DNA of 6,207 nt from positions 1 through 6,207 of the forward strand of contig MVCZ01000032.1 of the NCBI GenBank assembly GCA_002049825.1, in the 5' to 3' direction. Under the pieces are notes generated by a model that saw nothing but the letters and a program-made list of their open reading frames with translations, made no database searches and was not told where the DNA came from. The stretch's first letter is position 1. The number at the start of each line of letters is the position of its first letter. Positions 1 to 5,626 of the stretch are shown here, in pieces. The stretch is from Candidatus Zhuqueibacterota bacterium 4484_188 (GTDB taxonomy: Bacteria > Calditrichota > Calditrichia > RBG-13-44-9). Position numbers and translations under genes: made by a program.

Positions 1-317
1 TTGGCGTTCGGTTCCATCAATACGTAAAACAAATCGTTATTGTGAATCGTGTCGTACCACTCAAACAGCTTGTAGCCCATCATTCCCGCCAGCGAGTCCG
101 CCAGGTGATATTGCTCGGTGAGAACCAAATTGGTTGCCGCCCGGAAAGAATCCATCTGGGCGGTGGTGGGAACCACGAAAGCATTGCTTCCCTGTCCAGG
201 CATGGCTGAGCGTATTTGCGAGATAAGCTGCGACAGGTTCCCGTAGTGAACCTCCTGCGACCAGCCGCTAACAGTCAATAAAAATAGAACGATCAGGGTT
301 CTTCGAATTGTTTTCAT
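1..317 (-). CDS. Secreted protein of unknown function (N-terminal part)
   Basis: An open frame of 105 codons starts at ATG 317 and runs off the left edge without a stop, so only the N-terminal part is visible. It begins with a clear Sec signal peptide (MKTIRRTLIVLFLLTVSGWS, basic start then a hydrophobic run), with probable cleavage just before QEVHYG, so the mature protein should be exported. The mature part is soluble-looking and mixed helical, with WYDTIHNND and FYVLMEPN near the edge; I recognise no family. The start overlaps the stop of the upstream DUF6305 gene as ATGA (314-317), the classic arrangement for translational coupling, so it belongs to the same operon as the DUF6305 and M14 genes. 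The ribosome site upstream is weak (GAGAT), consistent with coupling. The reading frame is very likely real; function cannot be stated from the visible part. Confidence 0.85.
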   Translation of the reverse strand, partial: MKTIRRTLIVLFLLTVSGWSQEVHYGNLSQLISQIRSAMPGQGSNAFVVPTTAQMDSFRAATNLVLTEQYHLADSLAGMMGYKLFEWYDTIHNNDLFYVLMEPNA

Positions 318-889
318 TTCCCGTAAATCTCTTTCAAAATATTCTGAATAGCGATGATTTTTTCCGGCAATTGAATAGGGATTTTGTTCCCGGTGGCAAT
401 CTTGCTGAAAAAACCGTCCCGGTTGCCTTCTTTTACCACAATCAGGTAATCGGCTTTTTCAGCGACCGGTTGATTGAAATAATCCGACAATTTACCGCGC
501 CGTGATTTTCCGCCCACGTGAATACCGATTACCGGAATCTTCTTTTTCTCAGCGCTCTGTAAAATGTTCTGAATGCGCTTAAATTCCTGTTCCTTATCAA
601 TTCGGGCGGCGCCGAGTCCCTTGCTGCTGCCGCCGCACACTAAAATAACGCTCTTTACTGAATCGACCATCCCCGGAGTCGCCAATTTTTCGAAAATAAA
701 TTTTAAACCGGCTTTTTGGGCTAATAGTTTAACCATCAGTACGTCGGCGCTTTGCCCGGCGCTGGTAATCAGAACCGGTTCTTCCGCATGGAAACCCGAT
801 TGCTTTTCCGGCTGTGCCAAAAGAAATTCCACGCCGAACGCAAGCAGAAAAATTACTGTTAATAAAATTCGTCCGAATCTGTAAAACAT
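314..889 (-). CDS. Secreted DUF6305 family protein
   Basis: This 191-residue protein has an N-terminal signal peptide (about residues 1-25, likely cut after LLA, before QPEK). The rest matches my memory of the uncharacterised DUF6305 family: PVLITSAGQSADVL (38-51), a VILVCGGSSKGLGAARID segment (81-98), a helix, then IPVIGIHVGGKSRRG (118-132), SDYF, ADYLIVVKEGN (146-156) followed by DGFF. Alternating beta and alpha elements with glycine-rich turns suggest a Rossmann-like or flavodoxin-like fold outside the cytoplasm. An ATG six codons upstream (907) is in frame, but the strong GGAGG at 894-898 lies between the two ATGs and serves 889, so 889 is chosen. It follows the M14 hydrolase gene by 80 bases and overlaps the next secreted-protein gene by 4 bases. 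A ligand-binding role linked to the DctM-like permease is possible but only inferred; no activity is known to me for the family. Confidence 0.85.
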   Translation of the reverse strand: MFYRFGRILLTVIFLLAFGVEFLLAQPEKQSGFHAEEPVLITSAGQSADVLMVKLLAQKAGLKFIFEKLATPGMVDSVKSVILVCGGSSKGLGAARIDKEQEFKRIQNILQSAEKKKIPVIGIHVGGKSRRGKLSDYFNQPVAEKADYLIVVKEGNRDGFFSKIATGNKIPIQLPEKIIAIQNILKEIYGK

Positions 890-893
890 TTTT

Positions 894-898
894 CCTCC
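894..898 (-). promoter_or_regulatory. Ribosome binding site deciding the DUF6305 start
   Basis: GGAGG on the minus strand lies four bases before ATG 889. The other in-frame ATG at 907 has only AT-rich sequence upstream and would place this site inside the gene, so the shorter start is preferred. Confidence 0.7.
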
Positions 899-928
899 GT
901 TTACCATTTTATTTGATTTACAATTCTT

Positions 929-957
929 ACCGGTGTTAAAAATATCCGGTTACCGGT
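929..957. other. CCGGT palindrome cluster upstream of the DUF6305 gene
   Basis: The 80-base gap between the M14 stop and the DUF6305 start holds CCGGTTACCGG (946-956), an 11-bp near-perfect palindrome, and two copies of ACCGGT (929-934 and 952-957) separated by 17 AT-rich bases. It could be an operator for a dimeric regulator or a weak hairpin marking an internal control point. There is no T-run to make it a convincing terminator. The repeats are seen directly; their role is open. Confidence 0.35.
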
Positions 958-969
958 TTAAGTTTCAAG

Positions 970-2100
970 TTAAAAAAATTCTTCTATGCCTTTCTCCATT
1001 AATTCCGAATAAGAGGGCAGGTTTAATATCCGAACTGCTTTGTCGGGATGGTCTCTTGAAAAAATTTCCACGATTTTTTGAAACGCCTCGATATGCCGAC
1101 CAACCCGTACTTTCAGCGGTAGTCCGCTGCTGTCGTAAGGTACGCTTAGCACGCCTAATTTTGCCGCTTTGAGGTACATTTTATCCCAACCGGTCAGAAT
1201 GAGCCTGGCGTCGGTTTTTCCGCGTAACCGTCCCTGGATGGGATTGGCGGTTTCCATTAGAATCGGCAGTGCATCGGTATAATTTTCCCACTCCCGGTGA
1301 CTCAGTCCCCGGAAATTGTAGGGCGAAGGTTCCAGGGAATAGTGTAAATCTTCGAATGCCAGTTCCAGCGCCGCTTCGGTGGCAATGTCCTGGCTGCTTT
1401 CAGAAGAAACAATGGCGTTGACCACCGGGTATTCCGGGGAGGCTTCGTGCAAATCGAAAGCTAAATCGATTTTTTCGCTTTGAATAAATTTGACGATGGC
1501 GTAGGCTACTTGCTCGGTGAAAGTACCGTCCGGACGCCCGGGGTAATTCCGGTTCAGGTTGCGGGTTTCATTCCCGGCAAGTTCCTGCCCGGAGGGGTAG
1601 TGTAAATAAATGTCCGGGTCGGGCCACTGGTCGATGGGATTGGTGTCCCGCGAACCGTAGCGGAACTTGCGCAAACCCTTTTTGCCACGAATGGTGAAAA
1701 ATTGCGGATTACCTTCCTGTGGGTCGGTGTGGGTAAAGGCGCTGTTGTTGGCGCGCGGGATAATATAGAGTGTTCCGCGCGCCACCTGCACGTTCTCGAT
1801 CATCAGGTAGGCGCTCATGTATCCCGCCGGCTCGTTGGGATGAGTGCCACCCAGCAGCAGAACCTTTCCGCCTGGTTCCTTTCCCTCGAAGCGGTAAATT
1901 TTCGTGTCGCCGTGGGTGCCTTTCAGGGCAGGGTGATAGTCGTGTAAATGGAGAACCTGTGTTAGCGAGGGCGCGGGAAACAGTTTTTCCCGCGCTAGCA
2001 TCTGCCGGAATTGAAGGGAAACACCCCACGATGCTGCTGCAGCAATGAGTATCGAGAGCAGGGCAAACCAGTTTTTTTTCAGTTTAAGAAATGATTTCAT
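970..2100 (-). CDS. Membrane-anchored M14 family zinc hydrolase (AstE/aspartoacylase-like)
   Basis: This 376-residue protein resembles the succinylglutamate desuccinylase/aspartoacylase branch of the M14 metallopeptidases, zinc enzymes that cleave amide bonds of N-acyl amino acids or peptides. The zinc motif GGTHPNEPAG gives His87 and Glu90; RNLNRNYPG (180-188) carries the substrate-carboxylate Arg and Asn-Arg residues; DLHEASP supplies the third ligand, His218; Glu283 in LMETANP is the likely catalytic base. All key residues are present, so it should be active. Unlike cytoplasmic AstE it starts with a basic segment and one hydrophobic helix (about 11-31), an uncleaved anchor or signal peptide that would place the catalytic domain outside the inner membrane. 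ATG 2100 lies 17 bases after the stop of the 48-residue gene, with only a weak ribosome site (GGTG). The DctM-like permease further upstream and the secreted DUF6305 protein downstream suggest hydrolysis of an imported compound's precursor. The substrate is unknown. Confidence 0.88.
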   Translation of the reverse strand: MKSFLKLKKNWFALLSILIAAAASWGVSLQFRQMLAREKLFPAPSLTQVLHLHDYHPALKGTHGDTKIYRFEGKEPGGKVLLLGGTHPNEPAGYMSAYLMIENVQVARGTLYIIPRANNSAFTHTDPQEGNPQFFTIRGKKGLRKFRYGSRDTNPIDQWPDPDIYLHYPSGQELAGNETRNLNRNYPGRPDGTFTEQVAYAIVKFIQSEKIDLAFDLHEASPEYPVVNAIVSSESSQDIATEAALELAFEDLHYSLEPSPYNFRGLSHREWENYTDALPILMETANPIQGRLRGKTDARLILTGWDKMYLKAAKLGVLSVPYDSSGLPLKVRVGRHIEAFQKIVEIFSRDHPDKAVRILNLPSYSELMEKGIEEFF

Positions 2101-2117
2101 TTTGACACCAAGTGGTC

Positions 2118-2264
2118 TTATTTAATCATCAGTAATCGCAGCACAAACGGGATTAAAGAAATCGCCGCCGTTAATTGCAAGGTTTTCTTTTTCTCTTTGA
2201 ATACATCATAGAGTAACAAAACCACAAAAAACAAAACGATAATACGGTAAATGATGGTAAGCAT
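2118..2264 (-). CDS. Small hydrophobic membrane protein, 48 residues
   Basis: A short open frame from ATG 2264 to TAA 2118 codes 48 residues. It begins MLTIIYRIIVLFFVVLLLYD, a single strong transmembrane helix (about 3-19), followed by a charged turn (DVFKEKKK, 20-27), a second hydrophobic stretch (TLQLTAAISLIPFVLRLLMI) and a final Lys. Two short helices with a basic turn would make a hairpin membrane protein. It lies 17 bases ahead of the M14 gene on the same strand, which argues for a real gene in the operon. The ribosome site is weak (GAG about six bases before the ATG). A subunit or stabiliser of the permease or an anchor partner of the hydrolase is possible; the small size also fits the place of a missing DctQ-type partner, but there is no visible DctQ similarity. 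The membrane character and position support it; the function is unknown. Confidence 0.65.
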   Translation of the reverse strand: MLTIIYRIIVLFFVVLLLYDVFKEKKKTLQLTAAISLIPFVLRLLMIK

Positions 2265-2283
2265 AGCGTCTCAAATTTTTTTA

Positions 2284-2418
2284 GATGGAACACGGATAAC
2301 ACTGATTAAAGCGATTCTCGCGGATTTTGTCTTCAGTCCTCGTTGAACATCTCTTTCTTGCGTTACTTTAAACATTTCTGTGAAAATCCTGCAAATCCGT
2401 GTCATCCGTGTTCTATTT
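2284..2418. repeat. Palindromic repeat unit 1 (short form)
   Basis: The unit has a left arm (2288-2328, starting GAACACGGATAACACTGATT) and a right arm (2376-2418) that is its imperfect inverted copy (CCGTGTCATCCGTGTTCT), with a 47-base loop between. Each arm is built of roughly 9-bp iterons of the form ACACnGATn. The right arm is identical over 39 bases (2380-2418) to the right arm of unit 3. On the minus strand the loop can be read as RKKEMFNED followed by a stop (2362-2333), resembling the C-terminus of the GxxExxY protein in unit 2. The unit starts about 20 bases upstream of the 48-residue gene. Confidence 0.85.
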
Positions 2419-2469
2419 ATCATTACCTGAACTCACGATAGCACACCGATGACACCGATTAAACCGATT
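2378..2469. repeat. Direct repeat, left copy, flanking the GxxExxY gene
   Basis: These 92 bases recur at 2880-2971, exactly 502 bases away, with eight mismatches by eye; the stretch 2411-2469 differs at only two of 59 positions. Each copy spans the right arm of one unit, the about 22-base junction (CATTACCTGAACTCACGATA here) and the left arm of the next. The arrangement is that of a tandem duplication, or of repeated insertion of the same element. Confidence 0.85.
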
Positions 2470-2479
2470 TTCACGGTTT

Positions 2480-2854
2480 TTATTTTCGGTCGTTGGTGAA
2501 TATCTTTCGTTTGAATTCAGCCTTTTTTCCAAAATTCAATAAAAGACCTACTTCTACTTGAGTGGCTTTTAAGTAATTAATTAATTGCATTTCATGATCT
2601 TCACAAATTGCAGAGGCTGCTTTTAACTCTACGATCACTAAGTTTTCTACCAATAAATCTGCATAGTAATCTCCAACCTCTTCGTTGTCGTAGAAGACTT
2701 TAATATTCTTTTGTTTGATTACATTTAAACCCATCTTCCGCAATTCAATTGCCATCGCATTTTCATAGACCTTCTCTAAAAACCCAAAACCCAGCGTGTT
2801 GTTTACCTTGTAGAATGCTTTGATAATTTTGTCAGTAATATGTGCATGTAACAT
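2480..2854 (-). CDS. GxxExxY family protein (PDDEXK-like)
   Basis: The protein contains the family signature GFLEKVY and, further on, a nuclease-like core: Asp in DYYADLL, then VIVELKA giving the E-x-K pair, then a QLINYL helix, as in the PDDEXK_3 group. Numbered from the chosen start, the signature Gly is residue 24, the Asp 66 and the E-x-K pair 76 and 78. At 124 residues it is full length for the family, and no frame break is seen. An in-frame ATG at 2872 exists, but AAGGAG (2864-2869) lies inside that extension at good spacing from ATG 2854, and family members often begin MLH as here. These proteins are uncharacterised; the fold suggests DNA binding or cleavage, which is inference. The gene is wholly enclosed by the inverted arms of a repeat unit and is AT-richer than the surrounding operon, so it looks like a passenger or driver of that element rather than part of the transport operon. 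Confidence 0.9.
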   Translation of the reverse strand: MLHAHITDKIIKAFYKVNNTLGFGFLEKVYENAMAIELRKMGLNVIKQKNIKVFYDNEEVGDYYADLLVENLVIVELKAASAICEDHEMQLINYLKATQVEVGLLLNFGKKAEFKRKIFTNDRK

Positions 2855-2863
2855 AGTTAAAGT

Positions 2864-2869
2864 CTCCTT
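2864..2869 (-). promoter_or_regulatory. Ribosome binding site deciding the GxxExxY start
   Basis: AAGGAG on the minus strand sits nine bases before ATG 2854. It would be inside the coding region if the upstream ATG at 2872 were used, so it argues for the shorter 124-residue product. Confidence 0.65.
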
Positions 2870-2879
2870 CATATTATTT

Positions 2880-2971
2880 CTGTGAAAATCTCTCTAATCT
2901 GTGTTATCCGTGTTCTATTTATAATTACTTGAACTCACGATAGCACACCGATGACACCGATTAAACCGATT
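2880..2971. repeat. Direct repeat, right copy, flanking the GxxExxY gene
   Basis: This is the second copy of the 92-base repeat at 2378-2469, offset by 502 bases. Most of the mismatches are in the right-arm part (2891-2905), while the junction and following left arm are nearly unchanged. Confidence 0.85.
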
Positions 2972-3073
2972 CACACTGATTTTAATTTTGGTTGTTCGTG
3001 CACATTTCTTTCTTTTTTTATATTCGACATTTCCGTGAAAATCCTGCAAATCCGTGTCATCCGTGTTCTATTT
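2943..3073. repeat. Palindromic repeat unit 3 (short form)
   Basis: The left arm (2943-2983) copies that of unit 2 (ACACCGATG, ACACCGATT, AAACCGATT) and the right arm (3035-3073) is identical over 39 bases to that of unit 1. The loop (2984-3029) has the same length class as unit 1. On the minus strand it can be read as KKKEMCTNNQN and a stop, again resembling the C-terminus of the GxxExxY protein. It ends about 45 bases after the stop of the permease gene, so it lies immediately downstream of it in the transcript. Confidence 0.85.
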
Positions 3074-3118
3074 TTTCCTATCACAAGATTGGAATAGATA
3101 CCGGTTGGCATTTGATTC

Positions 3119-4390
3119 TCACAGAAATTTTCCCAACTGATTCGCCAGCACAATCATGGCAATTCCCCAGGCGGCGGTGGCAATGGCGGGAATGATGGTA
3201 TATTTCAGCACCCGGAAGTAATTGCCCTCACCCACCACCTGCGCAGCGAAAATTCCTGCCAGCGCGGTGGGCGGCATCAGGTCGCCCAGACCGGAAATGA
3301 GTGAAAGCGCCGAACCGACAATGATTTCATTTCTACCCAGGTACGCCAGCAAAAAGGGCACGCCCAATACCGATGCCGAGCCGTAAGCCGAGATGGCGCC
3401 AAACAATGGCATCATGGTGGAAATTCCCAGGTAGCGCCAGAATGTTGGAAGGCTCAGGCTGCCGATAACTAACATCCCGCGCACACCGGTCAGGGTCATG
3501 ATCTGGATAAACATCCCGATGCCCATTAAAATGCCGATCACCGGCAGCGCTTCCTGCAACGATTGGTGACTAAGCTTCCAGAAGTTAAATTTCTTTCCGC
3601 TGAAAAGTCCTGCCAGGCTGCCAATCATAAAAATTAGCGGCACGCCCAGGTTGGGAAAAAATTGCGGGAAAAGGCGGATACCCAGCAGCAGCACTACCAC
3701 CAGAATCAGCGGACTGTACAATCGCCAGCCGTAGGCCTCGAAAGCGTCCGCCTCCAGGTCGGGGAGTATTTTTTCCAGGTCAACCTGCCGAACGTATTTA
3801 TATCCTAATCCCAGGTTGACCCCGATTGCCAGGGGAAACGTGGCAAAAATCAGCGGCAGTTCGAAACCGATGTAAGGCATGTCCACACCGCCACCGATAA
3901 TCATTGCCGGCACATTGATGGGCGGGGCAATCATACCGTAAATGGCACTCATGGCAATCATTGCCGCTACTTTCAGTTTGGGGATGCCCAGGTGCATCAG
4001 TGCGGGGGCGACCAGCGCTCCGGTGGTTAAAACCGTGGCGGTGGAGAGTCCGGTAATCATTCCCGGAAACATGATGAAAATGGTGATAAAAAAAAGCAGC
4101 CAGAACGGCTGACGGTGCATTTTTACGATGATCAACCGGCTGAGACTGCCCAGTGCGCCGGAGCGCCGCAGCACTTCCATAAAAACCATGGCAGTGGAAA
4201 TAATCAGAATCGGATCAAGATAGGCAAACGTACCCTCGATGAGGTGCCGTACGGGAAATCCTTCACCGGCGACCAGCGCCCCGATTATTGATGCGGCAAT
4301 TAACGAAATTCCAATGGGCCATTTTACCCACATCGCCGCCAGGATGAAACTGAGTGTCATTACAACAAAAATCAACCATTCCGGAAACAA
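3119..4390 (-). CDS. TRAP transporter large permease, DctM-like
   Basis: This 423-residue polytopic membrane protein has about 10-12 hydrophobic helices and the usual length of DctM subunits, which move organic acids across the inner membrane with a sodium or proton gradient. Two related halves are visible, as in the ion transporter superfamily: the first has GLSTATVLTTGALVAPALM (114-132) and GMIAPPINVP (152-161); the second has AYGSASVLGVPF and GDLMPPT with Pro-Pro at 373-374. The start is TTG 4390: the codon before it is an in-frame TAG, and AAGGAG at 4398-4403 is seven bases upstream. No DctP binding protein or DctQ small permease gene is in the window, so it may act alone or with the 48-residue protein. 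It heads a same-strand gene set with a small membrane protein, an M14 hydrolase and DUF6305, but about 850 bases filled by a repeat array now separate it from them. A carboxylate substrate is expected; which one is unknown. A related family of ion-coupled carboxylate transporters is the main alternative. Confidence 0.85.
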   Translation of the reverse strand: MFPEWLIFVVMTLSFILAAMWVKWPIGISLIAASIIGALVAGEGFPVRHLIEGTFAYLDPILIISTAMVFMEVLRRSGALGSLSRLIIVKMHRQPFWLLFFITIFIMFPGMITGLSTATVLTTGALVAPALMHLGIPKLKVAAMIAMSAIYGMIAPPINVPAMIIGGGVDMPYIGFELPLIFATFPLAIGVNLGLGYKYVRQVDLEKILPDLEADAFEAYGWRLYSPLILVVVLLLGIRLFPQFFPNLGVPLIFMIGSLAGLFSGKKFNFWKLSHQSLQEALPVIGILMGIGMFIQIMTLTGVRGMLVIGSLSLPTFWRYLGISTMMPLFGAISAYGSASVLGVPFLLAYLGRNEIIVGSALSLISGLGDLMPPTALAGIFAAQVVGEGNYFRVLKYTIIPAIATAAWGIAMIVLANQLGKFL

Positions 4391-4397
4391 CTACCGA

Positions 4398-4403
4398 CTC
4401 CTT
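4398..4403 (-). promoter_or_regulatory. Ribosome binding site supporting a TTG start
   Basis: AAGGAG on the minus strand is seven bases before TTG 4390 of the permease gene. The TAG directly before the TTG closes the frame upstream, and the first ATG in frame lies ten codons further in, within the first helix, so TTG is the best start. Confidence 0.75.
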
Positions 4404-4514
4404 TTCTGCATTTTTTCAACTTCCGTTCCGGGTGGAAAAGAACACTGCCTCTGGTTTGTTTGTGATTCCATTAGTTTCCTGCCTGAAACAGCCGGAGAAA
4501 TCGCCCTACCTGAC

Positions 4515-4546
4515 CCCATTACTCCGTTACTCCTACATTCCAATAC
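4515..4546. repeat. Degenerate 8-bp tandem repeat
   Basis: Four consecutive octamers read CCCATTAC, TCCGTTAC, TCCTACAT and TCCAATAC, close to a TCCATTAC consensus. Repetition with an 8-bp step in a gene gap looks like a decayed simple tandem repeat. No function is evident. Confidence 0.5.
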
Positions 4547-4586
4547 CTCACCGCATCATTTCCTTTACACAGTTCTCTTTCTTCTG

Positions 4587-5621
4587 CTAAAACGACAAAC
4601 TCGCGGAAATCACGTGGATATAGTCTAACTCGCCAAAAGAAGCCAGGGCGTAATCAAATGCAAAATTTGCCCCGGACAGCGGAATGTTCAATCCCATTCC
4701 ATAGAATAATTTCTCTACATCGCGGTTCAGACGATACCCACCGCGTAAAGAAAGGATTTCCCGAAAGGTATATTCCCCGCCGAAAGCGACGAATTCTTCC
4801 GAGTCAGTAGGATGACTGCCATCGATAGAGATCGAGAACCGGTTATTTTCCGAGTTGATAAAACCCGCACCCCTGCCCATAACATCCATAGCCAGTCCGA
4901 CCCGAAAATTCACCGGCAATTCCCATGGCTCGGTTTTCAGGCGCGATTCCACTCCCACGTTCAGGGTGTTGTTGGGATTGAGGTCGAACTCTTTGGTCAG
5001 GTCGCGACCGTCCAGTTGCAGTTTGCCGCCAAAGTTGGTGAAACTCATTCCCAATTTTAACCCGTGGAAAGGAATATCCAGAACACTTCCCAGGTCGAAG
5101 GCAAAGGTACTGGCGGTTTCGTTGTAGATGGACTGGTGAATGTATTTGCCGGTTACACCAACCGCAAAGAAATCGGTTAATTTTACCGCATACGTTGCCC
5201 CGATCGCCACGTCCTGGGCTCCAAACAATTCGCCGGTGCCGTGTGGTTGATCAATTGTAGTAATTTCCATATCGTCCATGTTCAAAACGGTTGCCTGGAA
5301 TCCCACTGCGCTGCTTTGGTTTACCGGCAAAACAAATCCCATAAACTGGTGGGTGATGTCGGCAAACCAACGGGTGTGAGTGCCGGCAAGGGTTACCCGG
5401 TGCACCCTGGTAATGCCCGCCGGGTTCCAGTACAGACTGAAGGCGTCATTCGAGGCAGCAGTAACCGCGCCAGCCATTCCCATCGCCCGACCGCCAACAC
5501 CGATCTTCAGGAATTGAGCCGCCGCCGTTCCGTTCTTGTTGGTTTTTTGTTCGGCAAAAGAAACCTGCAAACAAAAAATAATAATGAAAATTATGATAAT
5601 TGAGACTCGCCAAAACTTCAT
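4587..5621 (-). CDS. PorV/PorQ family outer-membrane beta-barrel protein
   Basis: This 344-residue protein starts with a signal peptide (1-23, long Ile/Phe core, cut after SFA). Next comes the family hallmark AAQFLKIGVGGRAMGMAGA (33-52) and SNDAFSLYWNPAGI (57-70), the plug-like N-terminal segment shared by FadL-like barrels, PorV and PorQ. The remainder is alternating amphipathic strands and the protein ends in ISASLSF, a terminal aromatic residue as used for barrel insertion into the outer membrane. PorV acts in type IX secretion as a shuttle that receives cargo C-terminal domains; many paralogues exist and their partners are mostly unknown. The gene starts 10 bases after the stop of a protein with a sorting-type C-terminus, with GAGG (5627-5630) five bases before the ATG, so the two are probably one operon and perhaps a dedicated pair. 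Membership in the family is clear; the exact role is inferred. Confidence 0.9.
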   Translation of the reverse strand: MKFWRVSIIIIFIIIFCLQVSFAEQKTNKNGTAAAQFLKIGVGGRAMGMAGAVTAASNDAFSLYWNPAGITRVHRVTLAGTHTRWFADITHQFMGFVLPVNQSSAVGFQATVLNMDDMEITTIDQPHGTGELFGAQDVAIGATYAVKLTDFFAVGVTGKYIHQSIYNETASTFAFDLGSVLDIPFHGLKLGMSFTNFGGKLQLDGRDLTKEFDLNPNNTLNVGVESRLKTEPWELPVNFRVGLAMDVMGRGAGFINSENNRFSISIDGSHPTDSEEFVAFGGEYTFREILSLRGGYRLNRDVEKLFYGMGLNIPLSGANFAFDYALASFGELDYIHVISASLSF

Positions 5622-5626
5622 GGAAA

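Larger units (their letters stand above)
2441..2920. repeat. Palindromic repeat unit 2, carrying the GxxExxY gene
   Basis: The left arm (2441-2480) is four 9-bp iterons, ACACCGATG, ACACCGATT, AAACCGATT and TTCACGGTT. The right arm (2877-2920) is an inverted, more diverged version. Between them sits a complete GxxExxY gene whose stop codon (2480-2482) abuts the left arm and whose ribosome site and start lie next to the right arm. This looks like a complete element with terminal inverted repeats and one gene. Confidence 0.75.
4391..4586. other. Non-coding gap between the PorV-like and permease genes
   Basis: These 196 bases separate two same-strand genes and show no credible open frame on either strand. 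The gap probably carries the end of the secretion transcript and the promoter of the transport operon. I could not pick a convincing -35/-10 pair or a strong hairpin with a T-run. It includes the 8-bp periodic repeat at 4515-4546 and ends with the permease ribosome site. Confidence 0.5.

Noticed and set aside
1702..2048. Several open frames on both strands inside the M14 gene
   Set aside because: They are out-of-frame shadows of a gene with intact catalytic motifs.
2262..2375. Short minus-strand frame starting MFKVTQERDV in unit 1
   Set aside because: It lies within the loop and arm of a repeat unit, parallels MSNIKKERNV in unit 3 only because the units are homologous, and has no convincing ribosome site.
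2284..3076. CRISPR array
   Set aside because: Repeats are imperfect, inverted as well as direct, and the spaces between them include a whole gene; there are no regular unique spacers and no cas genes.
2971..3153. 60-residue minus-strand frame across repeat unit 3 and the permease end
   Set aside because: It reads through the repeat arm (RMTRICRIFTEM-type string) and overlaps the permease stop. The 9-bp iterons keep frames open by chance; no ribosome site of note and no independent support.
2992..3195. Plus-strand frame with NPANPCHPCSIF-like residues
   Set aside because: This is the same repeat arm read on the other strand, continuing antisense into the permease gene; such strings are artefacts of these repeats.
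4391..4586. Intrinsic terminator after the PorV-like gene
   Set aside because: I found no strong GC-rich stem followed by a T-run on the minus strand, so none is called.
4354..4590. Plus-strand open frames over the gap before the permease
   Set aside because: They overlap the permease start in antisense, have low-complexity composition caused by the 8-bp repeat, and resemble no protein I know.
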